Assembly (NCBI GenBank): GCA_023415035.1
Contig: JAEZLX010000092.1
Coordinates: 1 to 28,255, forward strand
Reading direction: 5' to 3'
From: Pseudomonadota bacterium
GTDB taxonomy: Bacteria; Pseudomonadota; Gammaproteobacteria; Burkholderiales; Burkholderiaceae_C
DNA: 28,255 nucleotides
The notes under the pieces: generated by a model
What the model saw: only the letters and a program-made list of their open reading frames with translations
Databases searched by the model: none
What the model was told of the DNA's origin: nothing
Made by a program: the position numbers and the translations under genes
In this document: positions 1 through 6,767 of the stretch, piece after piece
Layout of the letters: each line of letters starts with the position of its first letter
Numbering within the stretch: position 1 is the stretch's first letter

Positions 1-44
1 GCCTTGGTGCTGTCGGCTCGGTGCCGTTTCGGGTTCAGCTTCAT
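1..44 (-). CDS. Partial gene start, probably phage terminase small subunit
   Basis: An ATG at 44-42 opens a reading frame that runs off the left edge after 14 codons and begins MKLNPKRHRADSTKA. Too little is present to identify it by sequence. It follows the HNH nuclease gene by 59 bp on the same strand. In HK97-type head modules the gene next to the HNH nuclease is usually terminase small subunit, which recognises the packaging site and hands DNA to the large subunit. The assignment therefore rests on position, not on a recognised motif. An A-rich stretch with a weak TAGG lies upstream. Another small head or DNA-binding protein is possible. Confidence 0.4.
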   Translation of the reverse strand, partial: MKLNPKRHRADSTK

Positions 45-103
45 GATTGCCTATTTTTTAAGCAGTCAGCGTTAACAGAAGGGGGACCGGGCGGTCTCGG
101 CCG

Positions 104-568
104 TCAGGTCTGCCGTGATTTCTGAAGGCGGAACGGCGCCAGCGGGTCGGGCTCCAGGTTCCACGGGTGATGCGGGTCCAGCGGCATGCCGTCCTTGTCG
201 TGGCCCAGGTTCACGTCCTTGCCGTGGTCTCGTGCGGTCTTGAGCGAGTGGCAGCTATGGCACAGCGGTTGCAGGTTGCCCGGGCTGTTGTCGCTCGGGT
301 CGCCGCTGATGTGGTCAACGTCGGTGGCAGGGGTGATGACGTTGAAGGCTTTGCACATGCGGCACAGCGGTTCGCCGGCCAGCACGTCGGCACGCAGGCG
401 CTGCCATGCCTTGGTGTTCAGCGGGATGGTGCGGCGCGGGTCTGCATCGCGGCCGGTGCTGTTGGCCTTGCGCTTCAGGGCCGATGCCATCTTGATGCCT
501 CGGGCCTCGGCGAAGGTCGGGGCCATCTTGATGCGCGGCTGCAACATCTTGAGCTTGGGCCGGGTCAT
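104..568 (-). CDS. HNH endonuclease of the phage head/packaging module
   Basis: This 154-residue protein has a clear HNH nuclease core. A zinc-type pair lies at C69 and C72, the DVDHI motif carries the catalytic histidine H86, N98 sits in the helix, and a second zinc pair is C103/C106 followed by H107. The first 50 residues are basic and could contact DNA. HNH proteins of this kind sit beside terminase genes in HK97-like phages and capsid-forming satellites, where they support terminase cleavage and packaging; that role is inferred from the family. The start overlaps the portal stop by four bases (ATGA), so the two are probably translationally coupled. The next gene, probably terminase small subunit, starts 59 bp downstream. 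Confidence 0.9.
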   Translation of the reverse strand: MTRPKLKMLQPRIKMAPTFAEARGIKMASALKRKANSTGRDADPRRTIPLNTKAWQRLRADVLAGEPLCRMCKAFNVITPATDVDHISGDPSDNSPGNLQPLCHSCHSLKTARDHGKDVNLGHDKDGMPLDPHHPWNLEPDPLAPFRLQKSRQT

Positions 569-1788
569 TCGCCGCGCTCCTTGCTGGGGTATGGCTGCGG
601 TGCGGGTGTTGCCGTGCTGGTGGTGGGTGCATCGTCGATGCCCTCGACGGCCGGCAGGTTCTCCAGCTTGCGCACCTCAGAGCGCAGCATCCATCCGTCG
701 TTGATGGCGCTGCTGTAGAACGCGCTGCGCTCGGTGCTGCTGCCCCTCAGCAGTCCTTCCGCGGCGTGTTCGCCGAAGAAGATGCGCCGGCCTGCCTCGG
801 TCAGCAGCTTGGCGCTGATGGCCTGTTCCCACATCAGCAGGTGACGGCGCAGGCTCAGGGTGACGAACTGGCGGGCCAGTTCCACACTGTTGGAGTAGTT
901 CGCCTGCTCCATCGCTTGCACGATGACCGGGGGCACGCGGAACAGGCGGCACACCTCGATCACGGACAGCCTGCGGGCCTCGATCCATTCGGCATCTTCC
1001 AAGCTCATGCTGATGGCCTGATAGGTCATTCCTTCTTCCAGGACCGGGGTGCGACCACTGTTGGAACTGCCGCCATACTGGCTTGCCCAGCTCTCGCGCA
1101 GGCTCTGCTTTTGTTCCGGGCGCAGCTTGCCTGGCGCTTGGAGCACACCCAGCAGCTTGGCACCATTGCGGAACGTGGCCACGCCGTGTTCCTGCTCCTG
1201 AATGGCCAGCTCCACCACACCTCGGGCAGCCTGAATGGGCGACACACCCAGCACGCCGTCGTCGCCCAGGCGGTGGCGCAGGTGCAGCACTTCATCGGCC
1301 AGCAGGCGATGCACGCGGCCCTCGGTGTCGGCATATTCGTAGGCCAGCTTGCCCGAGTTCAGGCGCAGCACGTTCATGCGGTCGGGACTGATGGGCCACA
1401 GCTCGCGCACTTGACCATCCCAGCCGCGCACGATGCGGGCAAAGGCATTGCCGCGCAGCAGGACGGCCGCCTGCATGTACTCGCGGAACTCCAAGGCGGT
1501 TTGCTCCGGGTTTGCCTGGTCGTGCAGCACGCGGTACAGCGGGTGGTCGCTTGCTCGCTCCCGGTCGTCACCCTTGCGGCGGTACAGGATCAGCGGCAAA
1601 GACGCCACGGTCTCACTGATGGCCTGCACACACGCATAGACGGCGCTAACACCTTGCGCGGTCGTGGCGTTCACCGGGCCAGTTCGCAGGGCACCGAAGT
1701 CGCTCCAATAGCTGTCACCGTTCGGGGCGTTGTTGGAACTGCGGCGCTCCAGGTTGAATGCACGCAGGGCGCGGTCAATCAATGTCAT
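565..1788 (-). CDS. HK97-family phage portal protein
   Basis: The product is the dodecameric ring at one capsid vertex through which DNA enters and exits and to which terminase and the neck attach. From ATG 1788 it has 407 residues, normal for HK97-type portals. Family features include the early NATTAQGVSAVYACVQAISETVA segment, the LPLILYRR strand, the GNAFARIVR segment and the later VCRLFRVPP followed by YSNSVELARQF. The C-terminus is proline-rich and low in complexity. An upstream in-frame start at 1815 exists, but ATG 1788 overlaps the protease stop as ATGA, which is the junction used repeatedly in this element, so I prefer it. The gene lies after the protease and before the HNH nuclease, the reverse of the usual portal-protease-capsid order. 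Confidence 0.95.
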   Translation of the reverse strand: MTLIDRALRAFNLERRSSNNAPNGDSYWSDFGALRTGPVNATTAQGVSAVYACVQAISETVASLPLILYRRKGDDRERASDHPLYRVLHDQANPEQTALEFREYMQAAVLLRGNAFARIVRGWDGQVRELWPISPDRMNVLRLNSGKLAYEYADTEGRVHRLLADEVLHLRHRLGDDGVLGVSPIQAARGVVELAIQEQEHGVATFRNGAKLLGVLQAPGKLRPEQKQSLRESWASQYGGSSNSGRTPVLEEGMTYQAISMSLEDAEWIEARRLSVIEVCRLFRVPPVIVQAMEQANYSNSVELARQFVTLSLRRHLLMWEQAISAKLLTEAGRRIFFGEHAAEGLLRGSSTERSAFYSSAINDGWMLRSEVRKLENLPAVEGIDDAPTTSTATPAPQPYPSKERGE

Positions 1789-2348
1789 CGGCAGGTCTCC
1801 AGCCATGCGCGGCACAGCACAAGCGGATTGCTCACGAACTCGTCGAGGCTTCGCGCTTCCTCCAGGGATTGCCTGATGCGCAGGGCCACGGTGGTGTCCT
1901 TGTAGGCCGGGTCAGCGGTCATGGTGATTTCGTGCAGATCAACATCCAGCAGCTCGCGCAGGTACTCGCCGTCTCCACGGTCTTGCCAGCGGTCGCCGCC
2001 TTCGCGCACGCGAAAACCAAACGAACACCCGGACACGTCACCACGGCGCACCAGCTCGGCCAGGTCTCGCCCGTGGGTGGTGTTCGGCAAGTCCAGCTCA
2101 AACGCCAACCCTCGGGCCTCATCGCGCAGGCGCAGCGTCCCGGCCTTGGTGGTGCCCAGCAGGGCGTCGCCCTGGTGGTGGTACAGGGCGCGAATGTTGG
2201 CTCCGCTTTCCAGGGACTTGCGGAAGGCTCCTTTGCGGATCACCTCAGTAAAACCCCCCAGGCGGGTTTCGCTGTTGTAGAGCACGGCAAAGCCTTGCAG
2301 CGTCCTGCCGGTGCTGCTCAGCTCGCCAGTAGAGCGGATTTCCAGCAT
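1785..2348 (-). CDS. HK97-family prohead protease
   Basis: This 187-residue protein belongs to the S78/U35 prohead protease family, which cleaves the scaffolding part of the major capsid protein during head maturation. Visible features are the N-terminal GFAVLYNSET segment, the ALYHHQ motif holding the likely catalytic histidine (H57 or H58), the VSGCSFGF motif with the likely nucleophile S109, and the EITMTADPAYKDTTVA stretch typical of the C-terminal strand. A GGGAGGG ribosome binding site precedes the ATG. It starts 14 bp after the capsid stop and overlaps the portal start by four bases. A separate protease fits a capsid protein with a long N-terminal scaffold domain, as seen in the adjacent gene. 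Confidence 0.95.
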   Translation of the reverse strand: MLEIRSTGELSSTGRTLQGFAVLYNSETRLGGFTEVIRKGAFRKSLESGANIRALYHHQGDALLGTTKAGTLRLRDEARGLAFELDLPNTTHGRDLAELVRRGDVSGCSFGFRVREGGDRWQDRGDGEYLRELLDVDLHEITMTADPAYKDTTVALRIRQSLEEARSLDEFVSNPLVLCRAWLETCR

Positions 2349-2362
2349 TCGCGCCCTCCCAC

Positions 2363-3619
2363 TTACTCGATGTCCTCGCCGCCCACGATCACTGTCGGCT
2401 CGCTCAGGTCGTCGGCAATCACGAAGGCTTCCTCATGACGGCAGGCCACACCCACAGTCGCCATCGCTCGCACCACGACACCGCCACGCGAGTACGCGGG
2501 TTCGGCGTAGGGGTTCACCAGCACATCCAGCTCGGACCAGACGCCCAGCAGGATTTGCGAGAAGTCGCCAAAGATGACGGGTTCGCCGTCCTGCCCGGCG
2601 GTAAGGGCGCGGGTGACGTGCAGCGGCCGGCCCGCCATGCTGCCGTTCTCCAGCAGGTAGCCAGGCAGGCCCGCTTCCTTCAGCGTCGAGGCCAGGATGG
2701 TCTTGCCGGTGCCCGTCGTCAGCCATGCGCCACCGAACAGTTCTTCGTCCTCCAGCTTCTGCGCGAAGTCCAGCACCTTGCGCCAGTTCACCTCTTCCAG
2801 CGTGCCGGTTTGGGCGTCGCTGAAGTGCAGGACGCCGGTTGGCTGGTTGCTCAGGCCGGTGCCCGCGATGATGGCGGCGTCGATTTGCTTGGCGATCAAA
2901 AAGGCCAGGTCGTCACGGATCAGACGCTCGATGGCCGGGCTGGATTGCTGGATCAGTTGGCGCGACATTTCCGCCTTGCCACCCACATGCGAGGGCTTCA
3001 GCTCCACCTGGTCGAAGCCCATTTCGGCATCAGGCACCGCGCCACCTTCGGCCACCCAGCCAGTGGACAGGCCAGAGCCATATTTCGGGATGCTGAGATT
3101 GCCGGTTAGGCCGGTCAGAACGCGAACCCCCAGGCGGCGGGCCATCAGGGCTTCGCGCAGCGGGCCGACGTACAGATCAGGCCGGTGGATCGTCGGCACC
3201 AGCTCGCCCGCAGTGGTCGTGGTGTTAACGGGCGGCACAGGGTCGTCGCGGCGCTCCAGCAGGGACAGCGGCACGAATGCGCCTTGTGCTTTGCGTCCGG
3301 TGCGGCGCTCTGCTTCCTGGGTGTATTCCAGCTCGGCGCCGCTCAGGCTTCGGCCTTCCATCTGCGCTTGCAGCACTCGGGACAACGAAACGCGGGATTC
3401 CAGGGCAGCGGCACAGCGGTCAACCTGGTGGCCGATGGCGCGGCGCTCGGCGTCCTCGATGAACTGGGCGCGGGCCTCGTCCTGCTCCAGGCTGACGATT
3501 TCAGCCTTGAGCGCGTCAAAGCGGGCCTTGCCCTCGGCGTTCAGGTTCTCGGTGCCCAGCAGTGCGCGGGCTTCGTTGACTTTGGCGGCGCGGGCTTCTC
3601 GGATCTCGTGAAGTTTCAT
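2363..3619 (-). CDS. HK97-fold major capsid protein
   Basis: From ATG 3619 this is a 418-residue major capsid protein. Residues 1 to about 100 are charged and predicted helical (LHEIREARAAKVNEARALL onward), resembling the delta/scaffold domain removed by the prohead protease. The rest has HK97-fold signatures: VPTIHRPDLYVGPLREALMARRLGVRVL, the GWVAEGGAVP loop, the long helix around IERLIRDDLAFLIAKQIDAAIIAGTG with QPTGVLH after it, and a C-terminal FGDFSQILLGVWSELDVLVNPYAE stretch. An in-frame start at 3700 would add 27 residues running across operator-like repeats, so I prefer 3619, although its ribosome site (GGGAA) is weak. It is the first gene of the head operon, after a terminator and an inverted-repeat-rich promoter region. 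Confidence 0.95.
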   Translation of the reverse strand: MKLHEIREARAAKVNEARALLGTENLNAEGKARFDALKAEIVSLEQDEARAQFIEDAERRAIGHQVDRCAAALESRVSLSRVLQAQMEGRSLSGAELEYTQEAERRTGRKAQGAFVPLSLLERRDDPVPPVNTTTTAGELVPTIHRPDLYVGPLREALMARRLGVRVLTGLTGNLSIPKYGSGLSTGWVAEGGAVPDAEMGFDQVELKPSHVGGKAEMSRQLIQQSSPAIERLIRDDLAFLIAKQIDAAIIAGTGLSNQPTGVLHFSDAQTGTLEEVNWRKVLDFAQKLEDEELFGGAWLTTGTGKTILASTLKEAGLPGYLLENGSMAGRPLHVTRALTAGQDGEPVIFGDFSQILLGVWSELDVLVNPYAEPAYSRGGVVVRAMATVGVACRHEEAFVIADDLSEPTVIVGGEDIE

Positions 3620-3660
3620 GCTCGGGTTCCCATAGGCCCGATCTATCTGCGGGCTGTTGT

Positions 3661-3710
3661 TGATAGCTATAAAGCTATCACAAAACAAAGTCGATAGCAA
3701 ATATCTATCG
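3661..3710 (-). promoter_or_regulatory. Inverted repeats upstream of the capsid operon (operator/promoter candidate)
   Basis: Two inverted repeats sit side by side. TGATAGCT (3661-3668) pairs with AGCTATCA (3673-3680), and CGATAG (3692-3697) pairs with CTATCG (3705-3710). Both share the half-site GATAG. The stretch is AT-rich, lies just beyond a terminator and 40-90 bp before the capsid ATG, and holds TATAGCT and TTGTTT-like promoter elements on the minus strand. I read it as the switch for the head operon. Which protein binds there (AlpA, the nearby HTH protein or a helper-phage activator) is unknown. Confidence 0.55.
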
Positions 3711-3721
3711 GGTGGATAAAG

Positions 3722-3743
3722 AAAAACCGGCGCGGGGCCGGTT
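3722..3743 (-). terminator. Rho-independent terminator after the replication module
   Basis: Read on the minus strand, a 7-bp stem (AACCGGC with GCCGGTT, 3725-3731 and 3737-3743) with a five-base loop is followed by a T run (TTTTTC). It lies directly after the TubC_N-like gene and separates the replication operon from the capsid operon. Confidence 0.75.
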
Positions 3744-3748
3744 GGGGG

Positions 3749-4075
3749 TCAGTCCGGGTAGTTCTGCCGGAAGTGGTCCAGCAGGTCGCCACGTAGGTGC
3801 GGCGGCGTGTTCATCACGTCTTGGCGCATCTGCTCTCGCGCTTCGGGGCCGTCGCGCCAGTGGTCGCAGGCTCGCATGGCGGCGTCCAGCAGTTCGCAGG
3901 TCAGGCGGGCCGATTCCTGAATGCAGGCGATCAACTCCGCTTTGCAGGCCCGGATGGCCTGGCGCTGGGCATCCGTCAGTCGGCCGGCAGGTACTTCTAT
4001 GCCGGTGCCGTCAGGCGTCAACTTCGGCGTGATGCCGCGCTCCAGCAGGTCGGCCAAGATGGCTTCGGGTCTCAT
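3749..4075 (-). CDS. Small TubC_N-like protein of the satellite replication operon
   Basis: This 108-residue protein has an N-terminal segment (residues 5-52) with the pattern ILADLLERGITPKL, then a G-rich turn and EVPAGRLTDAQRQAIRACKAELIA. This matches the TubC N-terminal docking-like fold (LxxLxxRGV ... P.G.LT...R..I..HK.ELL). The rest is helical, with DHWRDGPEAREQM, and unassigned. In natural-product enzymes TubC_N mediates docking, but small stand-alone versions occur in proteobacterial mobile elements with no known role, so no function is claimed. It overlaps the RepA-like stop by four bases (ATGA) and is followed by a strong terminator, making it the last gene of the AlpA-primase-RepA operon. 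Confidence 0.75.
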   Translation of the reverse strand: MRPEAILADLLERGITPKLTPDGTGIEVPAGRLTDAQRQAIRACKAELIACIQESARLTCELLDAAMRACDHWRDGPEAREQMRQDVMNTPPHLRGDLLDHFRQNYPD

Positions 4076-5271
4076 AGAACCTCCGTGGTTTGGGCAAGTT
4101 GTCCATCAACTTGTCCAACTTGTCCAACTTGTCCAACGTCTGAAGGTTGGACAACATGGACAACTTGGTTGGACAAGTTGGGCAGTGACCAGTACCAACC
4201 GCCCTCGGCCTTGATCTTTTTCACCCGGAGTGCATCCGAAGCACGGCGCACGGTTCGCCATGCAATGCCCGCTTCCGTGGCTTCTGACTTCACCGTCTTG
4301 GACGGCGTCGGGCCGTCCGCCAGCAACTGCATCAAGAACTCTTGCGCGGCGTCCTTGGCGCTGGCCGCTTCCTCCGCATCACCATCTTCTGGTGCCGGAT
4401 CGGTCAGCAGTTCGCGGGCGGCACCTTCCACGGCCTTGCCCCAGGCAATATGGGATGCCTGAATGCCGGGTAGCGGTTCGGTCTGCTCAAGGTGGTATTC
4501 AAACCCGCCGTCGTCGGGGCCGATGTTGGACTTGGCGCGGGCCAGGATGCGCCTGTCGCCGCCTTCTTCGTCCTTCACCTTGGCCGCCACCAGGACCACG
4601 CGGGCCACGGCGGTGAAGGCTACGCTGCCGACCACGCGCTGGGCGGGGTCGTTTCCCTGGCCACCCTTGGCGAAGTGCGTGATGCCCAGCACGGCGCAGT
4701 CACACGAGGCCGCAAGGTCAACCAGGGGTTGCAGTGCGCGGCGCACCTCGGTGTTCTTGTGGCCGTCGCCAGACACGGCAGAAACCACAGGATCAACGAC
4801 CAACAGGCGCACGCCGCCGATATGCTCGATGGCTTCGCGCAGCGGTCGCAGGTCGCGGGCGGGGTCGAAGGGTTCCAAGCCTTCGCCGCGTTCGGTGCCT
4901 TGGATGAAGTGGCATCGGGTGCGGTCTGCGCCTGACGCCAGCAGACGGGGCAGCAGCGTGTCGGCCGGGTCATCTTCGCCTGACCAGATCAGGATGTTTC
5001 CCGGTTCGCAGCGGCTGCCATCCGGCCAGCGCCCGCCAATGGTGACGGTTGCGGCACACGCCAGCGCAATGGTGGTTTTGCCCTGGCCGGGTGCTCCCGC
5101 CAGGATGTGCAGCTTGCCCAGCGCCAGCCAGTGTTGCCACAGCCAGCGCACGGGTTCCGGGTTCAAGTCGGAGCCGTTGGCCAGGATCACACGCGGTTCG
5201 GGTGCATCATTCAGCGGCGGCAAGACAGGATCGAACTTGCTCGCCATCGCTTCGTAATCGTCGCGCTTCAT
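4072..5271 (-). CDS. RepA-type AAA ATPase (putative replicative helicase)
   Basis: This 399-residue protein resembles the RepA/AAA_25 family of RecA-fold hexameric helicases used by mobile elements to unwind their origins. Walker A is GAPGQGKTT (59-67), Walker B is VRLLVVD (154-160), and a GITHFAKGG segment (about 197-204) is typical of the family. Residues about 305-365 look like a winged-helix domain (SKTVKSEATEAGIAWRTVRRASDALRV), suited to origin binding. The last 25 residues hold a VGQVGQVGQ repeat, because the DNA there is a tandem and inverted 9-bp iteron-like array. It follows the zinc-ribbon protein with an ATGA overlap, so primase-like and helicase-like functions are split between two genes. 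Role inferred from family and context. Confidence 0.85.
   Translation of the reverse strand: MKRDDYEAMASKFDPVLPPLNDAPEPRVILANGSDLNPEPVRWLWQHWLALGKLHILAGAPGQGKTTIALACAATVTIGGRWPDGSRCEPGNILIWSGEDDPADTLLPRLLASGADRTRCHFIQGTERGEGLEPFDPARDLRPLREAIEHIGGVRLLVVDPVVSAVSGDGHKNTEVRRALQPLVDLAASCDCAVLGITHFAKGGQGNDPAQRVVGSVAFTAVARVVLVAAKVKDEEGGDRRILARAKSNIGPDDGGFEYHLEQTEPLPGIQASHIAWGKAVEGAARELLTDPAPEDGDAEEAASAKDAAQEFLMQLLADGPTPSKTVKSEATEAGIAWRTVRRASDALRVKKIKAEGGWYWSLPNLSNQVVHVVQPSDVGQVGQVGQVDGQLAQTTEVL
4099..4176. repeat. Iteron-like array of TTGTCCAAC and inverted GTTGGACAA copies
   Basis: Three perfect tandem copies of TTGTCCAAC lie at 4111-4119, 4120-4128 and 4129-4137. A degenerate copy is at 4099-4107. 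Two perfect inverted copies (GTTGGACAA) lie at 4146-4154 and 4168-4176, with a degenerate inverted copy near 4156-4163. The array is inside the 3' end of the RepA-like gene. Simple slippage would not make facing inverted copies, so a protein-binding role, most simply a replication origin recognised by RepA, is likely. Confidence 0.75.
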
Positions 5272-5735
5272 GCGAACACCTCCGTGATTCGGCTGATGCG
5301 CCCGGATGCCGTCAGCAGGCGGGACAGGTCAATCTGCGTCAGCACCACGCCGTGGGCGACGTTCGCAGCGGCCACCGCCACCAGGTTGGCTTCGGCAGCC
5401 AGCACGGCCAGAGCGTCGCGGGCGGGCAGGGGGGTGGGCCTAACGCGGGTCGTGTCCTTGCCGTCCTCGGTCCACGCGCCCAAGGCTTTGGCGGCTTCGA
5501 CGAAGCCCAGGCCGTGGGCGGCTTGGTGGTAGGACAACAAGTCACCGCCACGGGCACCGCAGCCGGTCATGCACACGAAGGCGCCGGACTCGATGTTGAT
5601 GCGCATGGCGTCCGAGCTGCCGCAGTTCAGGCAGGACGTGGTGCGCCATTTGCCCTTGCGCTCGCGGAAGGTCAGGCCGGCCGTGCCGGTGTAGTAGTCC
5701 AGCGGGTCAGGCAGGTGGGTGCGGTCAAAGCTCAT
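5268..5735 (-). CDS. Zinc-ribbon primase-like protein
   Basis: This 155-residue protein has a CHC2/primase-type zinc ribbon: C35-x2-C38, a beta hairpin (AMRINIESGAFVC) and C55-x3-C59, then GARGGDLLSYHQ, a helix-forming GFVEAAKALGAW and a variable tail. This N-terminal unit is found in DnaG-like and mobile-element primases, where it reads template DNA. No catalytic TOPRIM or polymerase domain follows, so it is either a separate zinc subunit working with RepA or a host primase, or a loader. It overlaps the AlpA stop and the RepA start by four bases on each side (ATGA), a tightly coupled operon. Confidence 0.85.
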   Translation of the reverse strand: MSFDRTHLPDPLDYYTGTAGLTFRERKGKWRTTSCLNCGSSDAMRINIESGAFVCMTGCGARGGDLLSYHQAAHGLGFVEAAKALGAWTEDGKDTTRVRPTPLPARDALAVLAAEANLVAVAAANVAHGVVLTQIDLSRLLTASGRISRITEVFA

Positions 5736-5974
5736 TGCGCACCCTTGGCCTTGAGCCAGTTGGACACCTGGCCGGCCACCCAGCGGGTGCAGCGTTTGCC
5801 GTCTTTGACCGGGGCCGGGAATTTCCCTTCGGCCACCATGCGGCGGATGGTGGATTCAGAGCGGCCGGTGACAGCGGTCACGGTCTGAATCTTCAGCAGC
5901 GCCTCGGGGATATGAAGCGCCTGGATGGTTTGGGTTGCGCGGTTGGTACGGGTTGTGGTTTGTAGGTGTTGCAT
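5732..5974 (-). CDS. alpA: AlpA-family transcriptional regulator
   Basis: From ATG 5974 the product is 80 residues with the AlpA/MerR-like fold: LLKIQTVTAVTGRSESTIRRMVAEGKFPAPVKDG, then RCTRWVAGQVSNWLKAKG. This is the short DNA-binding domain of AlpA and phage excisionase-type proteins. ATG 5974 is chosen over an upstream start at 6004 because GAGGTG lies at the right distance before it. AlpA proteins control satellite and prophage excision and, in Gram-negative PICIs, act as the main inducer-responsive activator. It is the first gene of the replication operon, directly after a terminator. Confidence 0.9.
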   Translation of the reverse strand: MQHLQTTTRTNRATQTIQALHIPEALLKIQTVTAVTGRSESTIRRMVAEGKFPAPVKDGKRCTRWVAGQVSNWLKAKGAQ

Positions 5975-6006
5975 GTGGCACCTCGTGAATGAACACGGGT
6001 GCATTG

Positions 6007-6029
6007 CAAAAGCGCAAGGGGGACTTGCG
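6007..6029 (-). terminator. Terminator between the HTH gene and the AlpA operon
   Basis: On the minus strand a 6-bp stem (CGCAAG with CTTGCG, 6024-6029 and 6013-6018) with a five-base loop is followed by C and four T residues. It sits 12 bp beyond the stop of the HTH-containing gene and just before alpA, so the two modules are likely transcribed separately. Confidence 0.6.
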
Positions 6030-6040
6030 TCAATGGGGCG

Positions 6041-6691
6041 CTATTTTTTCTTTTTATTCAATGACTTAGCTGCCAGCCCGAAAGGGTCTGACGGTGTTGT
6101 CGTCAGGGGCTTTCGCTCCGCCCTTACGGCCAACTTGTTGTCGGATAGAAGTTGGTTGACGCGGGTCCGTGATATGCCCATCTCGCGGGCTACAGCGGCC
6201 TTGTTACCATCGTGCTTTTCCAGCAGTGCGTGTGCCATGGCTCGCCGGTCTTCGGTAGGAGCTTCCAACGTGACAAGGTGCGCCGTCCATGTGCCCCATT
6301 TCCCGGATCGTTCTAACGCAGGCATCCAATGGGGTTGCTCATATTCTCTCGTTACCCATTGGACAAATTCATAGAAGTTGATGCGCTCGCTAGGGCGTCC
6401 GTCACTTAGCCAGCGATCCTTACAATCTTGAAGCCACTGCAATAGTGCTTCTCGATCATCACCCCTATCGTAGTCACCCGTATTGGAAATGAAGATGGTG
6501 TCAAACCAGGGAAACCCGAAGCCTGTGTAGTGCTCCGGAATAATGCCCGCCACCAACATTGCTGCATCATCAAGCGACACTGTCTTCAATCGAAAATAGT
6601 GCTCAACCCGATCAATGAAAATCCAGAAATCGGTGTCCTCACTCCAAGGGTCTCGTCGGCGGTATATGTGGCTCAAAATTGCGTCCCTCAC
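6041..6691 (-). CDS. Unknown protein with C-terminal Fis-like helix-turn-helix
   Basis: The reading frame opens with GTG at 6691 and encodes 216 residues. Residues about 35-55 (VSLDDAAMLVAGIIPEHY) resemble a motif I recall from uncharacterised mobile-element proteins (xLxEAAxLLAGIxP); this is a weak recollection rather than a domain call. The middle is rich in aromatic residues (WLQDCKDRWL, FYEFVQWV). Residues about 160-190 (LLEKHDGNKAAVAREMGISRTRVNQLLSDN) form a Fis/NtrC-tail-like helix-turn-helix, and the protein ends in a basic KSLNKKKK. It is probably a DNA-binding regulator of the element. Base composition is lower in GC (roughly 45-50% in sampled stretches) than its neighbours, suggesting separate acquisition. 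The start is uncertain because its ribosome site is poorly spaced. Confidence 0.7.
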   Translation of the reverse strand: MRDAILSHIYRRRDPWSEDTDFWIFIDRVEHYFRLKTVSLDDAAMLVAGIIPEHYTGFGFPWFDTIFISNTGDYDRGDDREALLQWLQDCKDRWLSDGRPSERINFYEFVQWVTREYEQPHWMPALERSGKWGTWTAHLVTLEAPTEDRRAMAHALLEKHDGNKAAVAREMGISRTRVNQLLSDNKLAVRAERKPLTTTPSDPFGLAAKSLNKKKK

Positions 6692-6693
6692 GC

Positions 6694-6759
6694 TCCCTGA
6701 AAAAGTGCCAGCCCAGCCCGTCAGGGAAACGGGTTTTCGGGGATCAGCCTAGGGCTGGC
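6694..6759. other. Intergenic stretch with competing inverted repeats
   Basis: GCCAGCCC (6707-6714) can pair with GGGCTGGC (6752-6759) around an inner CCCGT/ACGGG hairpin (6717-6721 and 6729-6733). Alternatively TCCCTGA (6694-6700) can pair with TCAGGGA (6721-6727). The first and second folds exclude each other around 6721. It lies between the two unknown cargo genes, just ahead of the GTG start of the HTH gene. It could be a leader structure or a protein site; no known RNA family is recognised. Confidence 0.4.
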
Positions 6760-6767
6760 GAACAACG

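Noticed and set aside
167..1905. Long plus-strand open frames opposite HNH and portal (183, 172 and 379 codons)
   Set aside because: They are antisense shadows of GC-rich genes with strong family matches, with low-complexity translations and no ribosome sites.
3749..4075. Polyketide/nonribosomal peptide docking protein
   Set aside because: The TubC_N-like fold is present but no synthase genes are near; context is a mobile element.
4099..4176. CRISPR array or simple microsatellite
   Set aside because: Repeats are 9 bp with no spacers, so not CRISPR; the inverted copies argue against a simple microsatellite.
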